64,000 nucleotides of DNA from Torymus aiolomorphi (GCA_036365515.1 CM070877.1:4101001-4165000); one strand, 5' to 3'. Counted from the stretch's first letter, positions 23,821 to 36,896 are shown. Notes: generated by a model from the letters alone, not told the origin. Numbers and translations: made by a program.

Positions 23821-25304
23821 AAAAAGATATCAACTTTCCCCACATCTGAGAGCATTTATTAAACCGGTAACATGAATAAAGCACTTCGGCCGGTACCTAT
23901 ACCATCTTTCCTCGTCGTAAAATGAATCCCTCCCGAAATAGCCATTCGGCTTACCGGGGAACAACAATCGCGAAACAAGGCTATAATATGTATAAACTAA
24001 ATCTTCCCTCCAAACAGGAATATATGACGACGGGCCGTCGGCGACTCGTTCGCCTACCTCGCGTGTATCCCCTTGTCTATTATTGCTCCTCGCTCCTCTA
24101 TTTTCCGCGACGCCCACACGCGCACACAAACACCAACTCGTCAAAGGAACCCGCGGTCCATTCAATCGCGACCCACGTGCGTCACGTTCATTGTACTGTG
24201 CTCTGTGTGCCCTTCTCTCTATTTCTCTCTCGCTCACTCAGTCACTCGCTCGCTTTCACTTGACGAGAGTCGAATTACAGGCCGAAAATTCGGTGCGAGC
24301 CGCGGCGCTATTAGTCAGCGACGACGTGAGGCAAGACAAGTGCCAGCAGCGCCGTTCCACCGAGAATCCGTCAACGTCCGTCGACACAGCTCTCACCGAA
24401 TGGATATGTATGCGAGGGAAACTGTGCTATAACCCAGAGGTTGGTAGCAGGCGGCGATCCTGACCGCTAGCTGGCTGCTTCGTAGGATATGTGTGGCCGG
24501 GTGGTCATTTTTATACGGGAATGAATGCGCAGTGGTGGGCCTTTTGCTGAAGGTTCGCCAGCGAAACTGTGTCTTCGTTACGTTCAAAAAACTGTCTTGT
24601 AAAGAAGAAAGGTTACAATGGCTTGTGTATTGTAAATGCTAGACAGGCATGTCTTGTAGTCACGAGGAAAAACGTCAAATCAAATGATTTTTTATTGCTA
24701 ACTAATATATACCTTGACGTGTACAATTAATGAGGATGTCAGTAAAATAACGTCTTTGAAACATTTATCAGTTTCAAGGTTATTAAAAAAAGTCGTGTTT
24801 TGGAAGTGTTATGAGAAGTGATTAAGTTTTAGCTCTTTGTAGTACTGTCAAATTGTTGCAGAATATTTGCTTTTTTACTTTTAAAAATGATTGTTATTGT
24901 TTCATTTTATCAGTTGTACGTTTTAATAACACAAAAGAGCTTATAAAGATCATCGTAGTCAGTTCGTTGTAGTAAATCATCAAACGAAAATGCGCCGCAA
25001 GAATTCATTCAAGGTCATCAGTATAATAATAAACGTATGGGTACACAATTTTTTTAATGATGTAAATTATAAATAGTGAAATAAATTTTTTTATTTAAAG
25101 TTTATATAATATTATAAATTAATCTATAATTAGTAAACTTGTCACTATTCACTAATTTAAAATCACATACGAAATATAACAAAATTTCAAACAACTCTTG
25201 GAGACTGCATTTTTCGATTCAAGCAGGTACTTACATTGCATAATTAAATAGATTTTAAATCTAACTCGGTCTCTATAACTGAATAGTTAAGTATAAAAAT
25301 TTAA
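23821..25304. other. Non-coding DNA, one CpG-rich segment
   Basis: CpG-rich at about 23860-24600 with CTCT runs, then AT-rich to 25304. The overlapping open frames in the CpG-rich part lack domains. No gene is recognised. Confidence 0.5.
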
Positions 25305-25306
25305 TA

Positions 25307-25831
25307 TATGGGGCGTTTCACTTCAGTTCTCCCAGGCCGAGAAGCGGATTAACCTTACCTTTTGAGCGCATGCTTGCGGCATCAAAATATATCTATCGAA
25401 AAAACTTCGCATACGTTTTCGACGTATTTTTTCGTCAGCTTTCTCGTAGTAACATTTGATTTTGATAATTTTCACGTTTTGACCTTGAAAAAATATAAAA
25501 CGTGTTATATCTCGAAAAGCGCCTTTTTAATATTTTTTTTAATAGTCTAGATCGAAAGATCAGGTTTTTCTACGTCGAAATAGCTATTTTCCAAAAAGGA
25601 CTTCTTTGGTATTTTCGAGGAGTTAAACCGTGAACCAAAGTCGTTTTTCGAAGGACAAAACGTGAAAATTATCAAAAACAAATGTCACCACGAGAAAGCT
25701 GACGAAAAAATACGTGAAAAACTTGTGCGAAGTTTTTTCGATAGACATATTTTGATGCCGCAAGCACGCGCTCAAAAGGTGAGGTTTATCCGCTTCCCGG
25801 CCTGAGAGAACTGAAGCGAAACGGCCCCATA
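25307..25831. mobile_element. Foldback element with ~180-bp inverted arms (525 bp)
   Basis: Left arm 25307-25488 and right arm 25650-25831 are inverted copies. Shared blocks include TTGCGGCATCAAAATAT, CTATCGAAAAAACTTCGCA and TATTTTTTCGTCAGCTTTCT. Both ends are TATGGGGC and TA lies outside each, fitting a TA duplication. The central ~160 bp contains GAAAATACCAAAGAAG in inverse. No transposase is present. It ends about 220 bp from the stop codon of the only gene. Confidence 0.75.
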
Positions 25832-25912
25832 TAAGAAATACATAAATAAAATTATTGTTATGCTTTAGTAGATGATGTTCGCAATACAGCTATATCTATG
25901 TACACATTAAAT

Positions 25913-26004
25913 CGACGGCTGAGCGGAAGAAGAACGTAAGAGCGCCGAGATACCTCGTTCTTCATCCTCGCGCCGAGATACGTTCTTCTTCCGCTCAGCC
26001 GTCG
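25913..26004. other. Perfect 26-bp inverted repeat (hairpin) just downstream of the gene
   Basis: Arms 25913-25938 and 25979-26004 are exact reverse complements (CGACGGCTGAGCGG plus AAGAAGAACGTA). The 40-bp loop repeats the arm-adjacent words GCGCCGAGATAC and GTTCTTC, so the whole reads as a reworked palindrome. It is GC-rich within AT-rich DNA and begins 46 bp past the stop codon of the minus-strand gene. It might be a small foldback element, an RNA hairpin in the 3' UTR, or a small-RNA precursor. Confidence 0.8.
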
Positions 26005-26049
26005 AAATACAATGGCACTCTTTAAATATTAAATTTAAGAGTAACATTA

Positions 26050-28112
26050 TCAAGAAGTTGCACAACAAGCTAAAGTAGTAAATTTTTCATGTTCCATGGC
26101 CAATCTCAAATATTTTTCATAGATTTCTTCAATTACAGGTACGATACTAAATTCAACAATATTGTTAACCCATGCTCTAATTGCGGAGTCAATATGCACC
26201 TGGTTATCAGAGTCCAAAAATCTGTAAATAATTTTCATAAATAATAATATATTCTCTTTCGAATAATATTTTTTGTTTTAAGTGTGTGATGTCTTACATA
26301 AAATTAACAATTTTAAACTCAAGTAAATTCAGATCCACTTTATTTTTTGCCAACTTACGAAGGGATATAGTTATATAAGACCCTTCAGTTTTGTAATGTT
26401 CTTGAACATCAGAAGATCTATACTCCTCATCTCCATATTTTACAGATAACTGTTTATACTGAATCTATAATAATAGTTGAAAATGAAATATTTCTAATTT
26501 TTTAAGAATAATTAAATCAGTAATCTAGATACGCGTACGTTTAAAAGAGCAAAATCAACAGGAATATAAAGTACAACTAAATCATCTTCCAAAGAAATTG
26601 CAGTACTTTTCTTTCTGAATAAAAAATTGGTTCCCATCAAAAAGCTTTTGCAGGCCTGAAATGACTTTTTCTCATCTCTTTTAAAATTTAATACTACGGA
26701 TATGTTAGGTAAAGGTATTTTGTGCACCTTTTCCATTAATAATTGATTTGTTGTATCAATGATTTCGTCAGCTAATTTATCAAATGCTGTTTTCATTTTC
26801 TTTGTATGTGACCTAAAATATAATCAATAATTTTGTATTGTCAAGTAAATAAATTAAAATGAGGTCATGACAAAAAAATTTCCTGTTTACCTGAAAAGAT
26901 CTCTAAGTGAAAATGACCCATTCAACGATATACTAACCGAAGTGAGATCAAATGCAGATCTTAATTTATCTTCTATCATAGTAATTGTATTTTTCGTATA
27001 ATTTGATATAATATACTGTACAAGAGAATGTCCTGAAAATGGAAAAAAATAATAATACCATAAAAACTCTTTCAGAATAATTAGAATGATTGTTTTAGTT
27101 CAATGTAATGTACTTATGTGAGTTGCTTGTACTTTATTGTAAACTGGAATCATTTTACTTCCGTTTTTGTACATAAGTGATATACTTGCATCGGTAAATT
27201 CGTGAATAACGTGATCAACACGATAACTATCCTCCGCAATGTAAAGTCCAACTGTAGACTTCACTTTGATTTTCGCTAAATGTAGCCTATTAAAGATGCA
27301 AATTAAATTATTAATGGTAAATATGTTTTGATAAATTCTTTTTAATATAAAAGTCTTTTTAAGCAACTGTTACTTACTTATAGCTAGAATTTAGGGATTG
27401 GTTCAAAACGCTACAGATCCGTATTTTACCATTGATTTTTGTGTCGGAAAGCTTAAAGAAGAAGGTCATGGTCAAAGTTTTGAGATTTCCAGTAGTAAAA
27501 ATCAACATGCTACTTTGTTTTTCTTCCATAGATGAATCTATTAATTCACTACGTACAAAAATAAAGAAAAATCACTTTAACGAATTATCCAAACTATTAC
27601 CACAATTTTTTTTCATTCCTCTTACACATGATCGAAGCCTAATTTGAAGCGTAAATCATCTACTTTATTAGTATTGACATCATGTAGTCCCAAATCATTA
27701 TGAAATAATGTACCATCCCAATGCTAAAAATACATATAAATTTTTTATTAAATTATATTTTTTCAATTTTATTGTAAATATGTATTTATATGGGAACAGT
27801 AGTGAGAAAATTATTTATTAAGTAGAAATGTATTAATGAATTTTACTATTTGAATTAAATCATTGTTATAATCAAGATTATGTTAATTTATGTTATATTA
27901 ATAATATCTTGTCATTACATTATCACTTAATTAAAAACAAGTATTATTTATTAAATTCACAAAAGAGATGAATAATAAAAACTTACACAAATTATAGGTT
28001 CCAAACAGATATTATTTGCACGTTCTACTGCTTCCATCAAAGACTTGTTACCTGTGACTTCGTAATAAATTATTAAAATGTATTCTAATGCTACATCGTG
28101 AGTATATAATCT
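26050..28112 (-). CDS. Multi-exon gene, two tandem TULIP-like (group 7 allergen / JHBP-like) domains, tentative
   Basis: Exons in transcript order are 28112-27987 (start uncertain), 27723-27626, 27548-27378, 27286-27114, 27032-26891, 26812-26539, 26464-26298 and 26221-26050, with a TGA stop. All seven introns have GT/AG ends and keep phase, giving about 440 residues. Domain 1 has a helix (SLMEAVERANNI), strands (LTMTFFFKLSDTKINGKIRI, SSYKLHLAKIKVKS) and a helix (HSLVQYIISNYTKNT). Domain 2 repeats the plan: AFDKLADEIIDTTNQLL, VVLYIPVDFALL, EGSYITISLRKLAKNKVDL, FKIVNF, then AIRAWVNNIVEFSIVPVIEE. That layout is seen in insect lipid-carrier folds. No signal peptide is found because the 5' end is unresolved. 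The sixth donor could also lie at 26533, adding two residues. Gene structure is solid; the family is a guess. Confidence 0.7.
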
Positions 28113-28520
28113 CTTTTAATTACTTTCAAGGTATTCCATGATGATTATCTTCGGAATCACGTAACAGCAAGATGCAGATTCAGTCACTTGTCAATTTTGA
28201 GGTTATGTATATATTGTTTGATGCTGTTACTAAACTAGGACTGATTTTACAGTTTATCCCAAAGGATAATTTTAGTGCACTGCTGACTTAGTTTTTAATA
28301 TTGATTAAACACATTTCGCATGTAATTACACTTCACATATTTTTTATTTAATAATAACACACATAACACTTTGACAATTTTCTATTTCAAATAAATTTTT
28401 ACTTGATAATCTTCACGGAACTGCATAATAATACTACAAATTATAGACCATTTATTATACCGAAATGCAATAAAACTTCTTGTGATATTATTTTCAGCGA
28501 TGTATGAGGCTCAACATTGA
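28113..28520 (-). other. Unresolved 5' region of the minus-strand gene
   Basis: The frame of the first recognised exon continues upstream but meets TAA at 28118-28116. Beyond it, the same frame reads ESASCCYVIPKIIIMEYLES, with an ATG at 28139-28137. The gap is too small for an intron, so either the first exon starts at a weak acceptor near 28112 or the stop is a disabling change. No signal peptide or clear promoter is seen. Confidence 0.4.
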
Positions 28521-28648
28521 AGAACAGCTTGTGTACTGTGGGTGTGCGCATGTCTCGGAACATCTTATCGCACCAATGTCTAGATAAGTCTATCTATAAT
28601 CGGCAAACAACGACGAAGTTCCCGTGTGTGATATCTCAATTAAATCGA

Positions 28649-28650
<2 letters not shown>

Positions 28651-28713
<63 letters not shown>
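28651..28713. repeat. (GA)n microsatellite
   Basis: About 63 bp of GA repeat with AAAG and ACAG interruptions, in AT-rich DNA upstream of the gene. The Glu/Arg-rich plus-strand frame here is an artefact. Confidence 0.95.
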
Positions 28714-29373
28714 AGCATTTTGCCGGAGAAAGATAGAAAATTTGATATTCGGTTGCTAACTTTTGTCAAATTAATACATTTAATAATTATATAATAAAAA
28801 ACAATAATATATTACAAAATTCAGATATGTTGTATATATATGAAACGTATCTACATAATATAAAAATTGAAAAAGGTTTTAGTTCAGTTACTGAAGCGTT
28901 GTTTGACGGAAAATTTTTTAATTTACAAGATGTTCATAAATTTTATCATATTTTTTAACCTAATTAGAATTTGTAACAAATGAATCATATTTATGTTTAT
29001 TTGCTTTAGTGTATATTGATAACATAATAGATTAGTTAGGTATCAACGGAAATTCGTATTTATGGCAATGCAAGTACGAAATACAGTCCCATTTTTTAAA
29101 ATATAAAACGGTATTCAAGACTTCAGAACTTCTTATCTTGAATTCTGAATGAATCAAAATATACCTTATCGTATATACTCACCTAGCGTAAAAACCGAAA
29201 AAGCTAATTTTAACATATTAATACACATGCATTTATTACCTTTAATCTCGAGATAACAGCGTCAATTCATTGATATATAGGTCGAATTATGATTGTTACT
29301 TAATTTCACTATCGCATCTAGTCTGTGAAAGACGCGCATTGTTCACCCGATTTACGGACATGAAGCTTATTGT
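28714..29373. other. AT-rich non-coding DNA
   Basis: No CpG-rich segment, gene or repeat is recognised. Confidence 0.5.
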
Positions 29374-29377
29374 TTAA

Positions 29378-29916
29378 GGTGGCTCATGCGATTTTTTATA
29401 AAAAAGCAGATACATCTTAAACTTAACAAATATGTTCTTTAGACATTAAACTTTCGATCTGTACTAAGAAAATTGTAGGTCAACGACCAAATTATCGAAA
29501 AAACTGAGTTTATAAATAGGTACGTTTAAGACATAACCTTATGGGAATGAATAGTTTATTGCTTCGTAGTAACTTGTAAAAAAGCAGTTTTTAATGTACA
29601 ATATATGAAATTAAAGATTTTTTTGTGAAGAATCTAATGATATCATCAGAATTATAGGTTAACGACCAAACAAAAAAGATATTAACAATAAACGTTACAA
29701 ATGTGCTACTGCGCATGCGCACTGCGACCAGTCATATAAATGTAGGCAGCGACAAATTAGCAAAGTTTTTACTTATTTATAAAATCTTTTTTTTGTTTGA
29801 ACATTTAGAAGTTATTTACAATAAATTTGCGTAAAATACGTTAACTTAATTTGGCAATAATAAAGAAGCCCCTTGCAGGACCCCGACTTGATACGGCACC
29901 AAACGCATGAGCCACC
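29378..29916. mobile_element. TTAA-flanked MITE with GGTGGCTCATGCG ends (539 bp)
   Basis: The 13-bp termini GGTGGCTCATGCG and CGCATGAGCCACC are exact inverted repeats. TTAA lies directly outside both (29374-29377 and 29917-29920), the duplication made by piggyBac and some Kolobok transposases. The interior is AT-rich and non-coding, with a duplicated motif AGGT(C/T)AACGACCAAA at about 29477 and 29657. Confidence 0.75.
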
Positions 29917-29920
29917 TTAA

Positions 29921-32900
29921 GAAACAACTACATTGCTCCAAAATAGGAAACTTCGCATAAATCGAAAATGAAGTTTGGCCTTAGGAAAGTTTCTTTAAAA
30001 GGAATCAGAAGGTACCGTCCTTGAATTATAAGTGCATTTCTGAAGTTATGACACACTTGGTTACACAGAGCATAGAGGCGTGAATACAAAAGCTCAAAAA
30101 CGCGGAAGTGATCTATATTGCCGACTAGGTGACTTTCCTGTTTATACCAAATATTTCCAAAAATTTATGTACTTGTATTTTCACTCTAAACTGCAATTTT
30201 ATAAATTTAAAATTTTTTTAATTTACCGACAACATTGATGTCACGACTGCAATGAGATTTTACCATAAAACGTAAATTCCCTCAATTTTTCCAGAACGTT
30301 GCCTTATTTGAAAATTTAATACATTTATGTTTTTTCTTGAAAATTGAACTTTTAAAAAATTGATTGTACATGCATCTATTTTAATATGCATACAACAAAT
30401 TTGCTACATAGTTTTTTGTTATACTGTTAGTTTTATTATTGAATTTCAAATCCATAACTGATGCCGCTGTTTCACCGTATACGTATGGTAGTAAAAAATA
30501 TAAAACTAAATTAAAATTGAATTTCTACAAAAATCTCAATACTTCATACTGGATACACCACAAAAGAAATATTTTCTCGAAATGTACTACACCCTCTTAC
30601 ATTTGGCTACAAAAAAAAGATCCCCATCGCTTGAAATCATTATTATCAATCACAATCCAGCAACGTATTACCCAAATTCCATCGCTCGTATTACATTCCG
30701 CCAATCGAGACCCAAACTACCCCCTTCGCTTCTCAATCGAAAACTTCGGGAACACCGCACACGCACGCACACGATCCCATCAAACCCTCGCTCGTCCCCC
30801 TGAACGAAAAAGATCGACCCTCTCACTCTCCATCTTTTTACATCTTCGAGGAAAAATCCCCCTCGAGATTTTACCGAAGCCATCATCGTGCTGCAGCGAA
30901 TCGATATTCGCTCCGTGCATACACCGTGGCGACCCCTGGATGCGACATCTGGTGCCGGGAATCGATCACAGCTCTCGGACGCATAAGCATTAGCAATAAT
31001 TGAATAATCGATATAACTGCGTAACCACATATATAATTCATAATGCCATTTGTATAAGATATGTAGTTGTATAAATATAATATTATTTCACGAAGACAAG
31101 TGTCAAAAAGTCAATTTATATATATTTAAACACTTGTTTTCTATGTATTTTTGAGGTTATTTTCTGTATATATAGCAATACACTCAATAGCCTGCAAAAC
31201 TGAGACTTTACGCCACCATGGGCGCTTAGATCGATTCTCGTATCCCCTCCAACCGGACGCACGGAGCGAATACCATACAACAGACCCTCGCCCCGAAAAA
31301 TCAGGCCTGCCGTTTATCGGGCCAAAGGGCTTCCTCTCTCCGGCTTTTTCTCTCCGGCTGAGACGTATATAGTGAGAGAAAGAGAGAGAGAGATGGATAC
31401 GGAGAGGAAGGTTATAGAGAGCGACCGGAAGCACGGAATCCGAGCCGCGACACTAAAACCCCTGACCTGGTATGTCGGCCAATCTTTCGAGAGAGGGGGG
31501 GGGGGGGGGGGGGCAAAAGAGAGAGAGATGACGCGATGTGCGGTTCTACATCGCGGACTGCACACACGAGGGAAGCGCGAGCGCGTAAACCAAGCGTGTC
31601 ATAAGTTCAGAAATGCACTTAGGGATTCAAGGACTTCGCCGTGCGGTGGTATTTTCCATTCTTTCGAGAAAAATACGTTGGACCTGAATTACTGTTTTGA
31701 GTTTTATCTCTGCTATAATGTAATAATATACAGTGGAACAGTAACAGTTGTAACTTCTTTGTTCTTTATTATTTTGGCGCGTGTAAATATTGAAAAATAG
31801 ATTGTGACAAATACGTATATCTAACATTAAATTTATGTGTATGACAGAATAATAATTTGACAAATATATAATGACGTGTGACTTTGAAGTTATAGTATAT
31901 TAAGTAACAACTGAGGAAAGTAGGTATTACATGACAGGAATAAACATTATATTATCATCAAGAAAATATTTTTATTATACACATATCTTTTACTTTTATA
32001 ATTAATTTATGAAAATGTTAGAGTAAAAAATAATATTTCTGTGTTATCAAAATTGTATATCTTGATATCTTTTATTTTTCAATCCATTTGATAGAATTTC
32101 ACTCTGCACAGCATAATATAATAATACAATGATGCATTGTTTATTATCAAATATATTTAAATATTATTTTGCATACCATAAAAAACTATTGTTTGTGCAT
32201 TTATGTACCTATTAAAGGGGCAATTGTCTTAATCAAGAGTGTGATATATTTATATATAATTATTATTCCATATATATTCACTGAAAATTCATAAATAAAG
32301 TAAATAACTAACAATCACCTAACCAAACAAATTGTATTTAAATCTTTAGAAATCCATCTGTTTTACTTTACTCCAGCTCTACTCTTCAAAATAATCAAAT
32401 TATATCGTATACTGGACAAGTGTGCCGGCGGAGAATGCCACTTACCCGTCAGAGCTAATATTTCCAGCTCTAATAAAAATCAAATATCGTAAATGGGATA
32501 TTCGGGGAGGGCAAATTTCGCGCAGCCGGCGTATGTGTGTGTATATGGGCGGGCGCGCAGAGGCCATTCATATTTGCCGGCACGACTCTCGGCGCGGAAA
32601 TTTATACTCCCCTAGTCAAATCCAATAGATTCAATCAGAGAACATTTCAATGGCCAATGCGAGTGAGGGACACGATTATCTTTCATCTCTCTTTTTTTTA
32701 ATTTAAAATATTCATGACCTTTGCCCGGGGACGATAGTCATGCGTTTTCCTATCATCTCGCGATGATCAAGTAGGTATGTCGCGACCTCGTTCCTACTCG
32801 CAGCGGTGAAAGAAGTGCATTGAAAATGGATGTTGCCCGATGTTGCGGTGTGTTTAGTTGTAAAATTGTAGTAAATGAAGTACTTTTGATAACAAATAGT

Positions 32901-35900
32901 TTAATGATTGGAGCTAATAATCTTCTCTCTTGAATGTGTAATAGTAATGAAAATAACTCTCCGGTTAAGCTTGCTAGTAATAAAGCCGGCCGATAGTTAT
33001 AACACAAGTTTCTATGTGAATACAGCCCAAGCTTTTTGGCAAATATATTGCTTACATAAACAGCACGGAACAAACTAATACCCTGTCGATGCCAAAACCA
33101 CTAATCCCTATAACAAATATCAGATTAAACATCTATCATTCATGCGCTTGATTTTCGTGTATAAATATTCCACCTCTCATTATCGACGCAATTCGTCCCA
33201 GTCGTGAATTAATCAGCGCATTAACCCGAAATTCCAGCCACTCAGACGCTGGGAAAGGCTCAGCTAAGAGGGCGCGAAAGCCTCTATGCATGCAGGCGCG
33301 CGTTCCGCATTAGCGGCGTAATCGGTGCTGACGCGGCAAAGGTGCGAATGCGAGAGGGAGCCCCAGCACGTAAGGTACATTAGTATGCCGGCGACGAGCG
33401 AGCGAGTGCAAACGCGTCTATAATTAGTATTTTCGGGGGTGGAGGCAAAAGTGGAAGAGAGATAGGAGCACAAAGGCGGCGCGCGAGGCAATGACCGGAC
33501 GAATTAGCTCATCGGGGCTTGTAAATGGCCAGAATTTCGCTCGTTTACCTGCTCCGTGTAGATTGGCTGCTTGAATAAATAAAACGAGAGAGGTCGAGCG
33601 GCGTAAAATTTGCGCATTGTGCTGTCTGGGAGAGTTGGGCGCCTTTTAGGGATTTGCGGCGCAACGCGCATAATTTCCCGTGAAATTGTTCCGGTGTTAT
33701 GTTAATTTGTTTAGAATGCGTTTCATTGCGATTTGTCAGGATGAAGTCGTTATTGCGTCTGATTAATGCCGTAAATTGCATTCAGATCGTTTGATAATTT
33801 GATTTGCGAGCTTGGGCGAGCAATTTTGGGAGACTTTCTGCGGCTGTAAGCAAAATTTACATTTCTGTATAATTTACATACATTTCGTGACATTTGCATG
33901 CTACATATAGATTACGCCGAGCTCTAGTCAAATTAAATTTTTAATTTGAATATCAAGTTGTTAGCATAGACGAAAATTTAAATAAATGTATGACAATAAA
34001 AATAAATGGAAGGAGACATTGTTGATTGTATACTTGATTATGTCGATAATCTTCGAGCATTTATTATTTAATACATATTTGTGAGTACAAATATTTTATC
34101 GAAAAAAAGATGCAGTCAATACTTTCTAAAACAATCATAACGCAATTACACGTTGTTCTAGCAATGTATTACTCAGCTTTAAAACTGCACCTTTTCATTG
34201 AATCGACGTCTCACAATATAATTCAGCCTGGGTTTTGCTATTTCCTTGTAGTGACCCACGTATCCCATATATTCTCGCCATAATAGATATTTCCTTCTGA
34301 CTGCCAGCGAGATATGTATATTCCCCGCATGAACGTTTCTACGTGACTATAAAGCATTAACATTGAATTTGTAAGAAAGAAGCATTTATCATTGCAAAGA
34401 ATTTCAATTCATACGATAATTTCAATCTTGAAATATATCAAAACGTCGTATGATATTTTTGTTCACGTGTCGAAAGAAATAAAAGGTTCTGGGAATACAT
34501 TGAAAAATAAGAAGGAATTCTAATTCAAAAAATTTGTTATAACTAATTGATTATTATCCCGTTGAGAAATAATAATTTGGATAAAACACAACAATAAAAA
34601 TAAATTTATAAAAGTTAAATTTCGAGAAAAGACATTACAATGTTCAAAAAAATTTCATCTCCGTTTTCCAGGAAAGGATTTCCAAAAACAAAAGTTTTTC
34701 TAACCATATATGACGCTTATATATATAAAGTAACCCAGAAACAATAATTGTGATATGGTGGATTAGTAAAAATGGCAAAGTTTTCTCTTTGGAAAAGCAA
34801 AATAAATAAAAATGAAATTTGAAAAACAGAAATGAATTTGATATTTGACCTCGGTATTTAACATTTTAAAACAATGGATTCATTAGTTCAAGCACCTTCT
34901 TCGAATGACTATCACAAATCTTTGATTTGAATGAATAATCCAAAGCCATTAACCTCCCTCCTTTACAATTTCTTACTGATCCCCCCTTAAAATAATTAAG
35001 ACTTCCGTATCGGAAAAGAAACAAAACAAAAACAAAGGACCGTAAGAAAACGGAAGCAGGAATAGACGCCGTGGACGTTCACAATTCCTCGGTTCACCGA
35101 TACGGGAGTATGCATTATTCAGCCGGGCGATGTAATTCACCGTGGATTTTGCCATTTCCTCGAGACCCGCTATATCCCCTCCCTACGCTCCCTTCATAAT
35201 AGATATTTCCTTTGGACGGCGTTCGGCAAGAACGCCAAAGAGGCAGGTGCCGAGAAGGGGATTTTCAGCAATAATTTAGAAAGATCCGGAGCTGGGCGGT
35301 GGCCCAGACGTCAGAGGATGCAAGAAAGAATTAAATGGGGTACAGATTATTTTCGCGTATAATTTTGTAAACAGCTTGCGTCATCTGGTTTTATTATAGA
35401 TAAATAATAATTTTAGTTTAAGGAAAATATAAGAAGTTTGCCGTCATGTAAGAAGTTTGTAACGAATCTATATTTTTCTGTTTTAATTGTAAAAGTATTG
35501 ATTTGAAAGAAAAATTGTCCGTGGGGTAACTAGTTTTACGAATAAGTTATATATATTTAAATGTTTTAACGAATTTCCAACTTTGCTTTATTGATTTTGA
35601 AAATTATTCAATCACTCTTTTTAAACATTGTCGTGAAAAAGCCAGTACTAAAATATTCGTAAAATTTACTATCGAGGAAAACTAATTCCAAAAGAATAAT
35701 GAACGGAAACGAAATTATCACGAAAAGCGAAATTTGTGCGAAACTATCGCTTTTCTATTTTTCCTAATTATTTTTGATACGGCGCTATCCCCGTTATTCC
35801 CCGCTATTTCGACCATTCCCATGTGCACTGCTACCGACGTAAAAGAATTGCGCAACTTTGAAGAGCGTGAGAATTTAATAACGCCGCGTTTCTTAAAAAT

Positions 35901-36866
35901 CGCATTGTGCGCAGCGAAAGGAAAACAATACTTGGATCCTATTTTCTTCAATTCAACTGGAACATAAAAGCGGATTCAATTAACTATTTCCTAGCTGCTT
36001 CGTGTTTGTTTTTAAATGCAAGGAAAATTGAATCCCATTTACCAGCTATGTTAATTCTTCCGGAAAAAAAGAAGTGAATGCAAGACTGTAATTACTTTTT
36101 TCTGCTGAATCATTGATGAAAAAAAAAATAACAATCCAGCCTTTCTTCCTTGTTCTTTGCCTCTATTCCCTCGCTTTAAAAGTAAGAAATACTGCAATAC
36201 AAAGGATTCACCGTCAGGTTATAATGCAACATAATTCAGCGCGATAAACCAACTTTCAACACGACAAAAGTGCATAACATAGATTGTGTCTTGTAGTTTT
36301 TGTCTGTGGACTTTAAATTTCTTCGAGTTACAAGATTCCTTATTTCACTAAAATGAGAAATTGTGAGTAAAACACCTAAATAAATGATTTCTGAAATAAA
36401 TCTTAAATAAAAGATGCATAAAATCAATCTCTCCTCACTCTAATCAGCAAAATACTGACATGATCCAGTAAAACAACAAAAGAAACTATTTTCATACAAT
36501 TAATACATATTAATACGTATATAAACATGAAACACTGTAAATTCGTCCAATAGTAAACACAGTAATAAAATATTGGCCAATTTTCGAAAGTGCCCTCGAC
36601 GATCCAAGGTTCGCTTCTCCAGCGTCTGGTACTTAAATTTATTTTTAGGCCTTTCAATTTATTAACCGTCCCCGCTTAACTGAATATCTCCCCATTCGCG
36701 CCCGTGACCAGAATATAAACATTTCAGTACAGTCATCGCTACAAAACTGTGGTAACCCACTCGACGCGCTGAATAGATAGGAAGTTACTTCGAAATCCTC
36801 CCTCTTCTCCCTTTTGTTTTCCCATACTTTCACGCGCAAAGAGGAAAAAACAACAACAACTACATG

Positions 36867-36867
<1 letters not shown>
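29921..36867. other. Non-coding block, CpG-rich segments and AT-rich spacers
   Basis: AT-rich to about 30720. CpG-rich segments by eye follow at about 30720-31000, 31210-31620, 32410-32830, 33160-33860, 35030-35350 and from 36590. The 31495-31513 poly-G lies in the second of these. Long AT-rich stretches (31640-32400, 33860-35020, 35360-36580) show nothing recognisable. A 184-codon open frame at 30439-30993 has no domain and crosses two composition types, so it is not called. Confidence 0.5.
31495..31513 (+). repeat. Poly-G tract
   Basis: Nineteen consecutive G, preceded by GAGAGA. Such a run is unusual and prone to length error in assembly. Confidence 0.9.

Positions 36868-36896
<29 letters not shown>
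36868..36896. repeat. (AT)n microsatellite
   Basis: About 29 bp of uninterrupted AT repeat, 105 bp before a CT tract. Confidence 0.95.

Noticed and set aside
30439..30993. 184-codon plus-strand open frame
   Set aside because: Crosses AT-rich and CpG-rich DNA with abrupt composition change and no recognisable motif.
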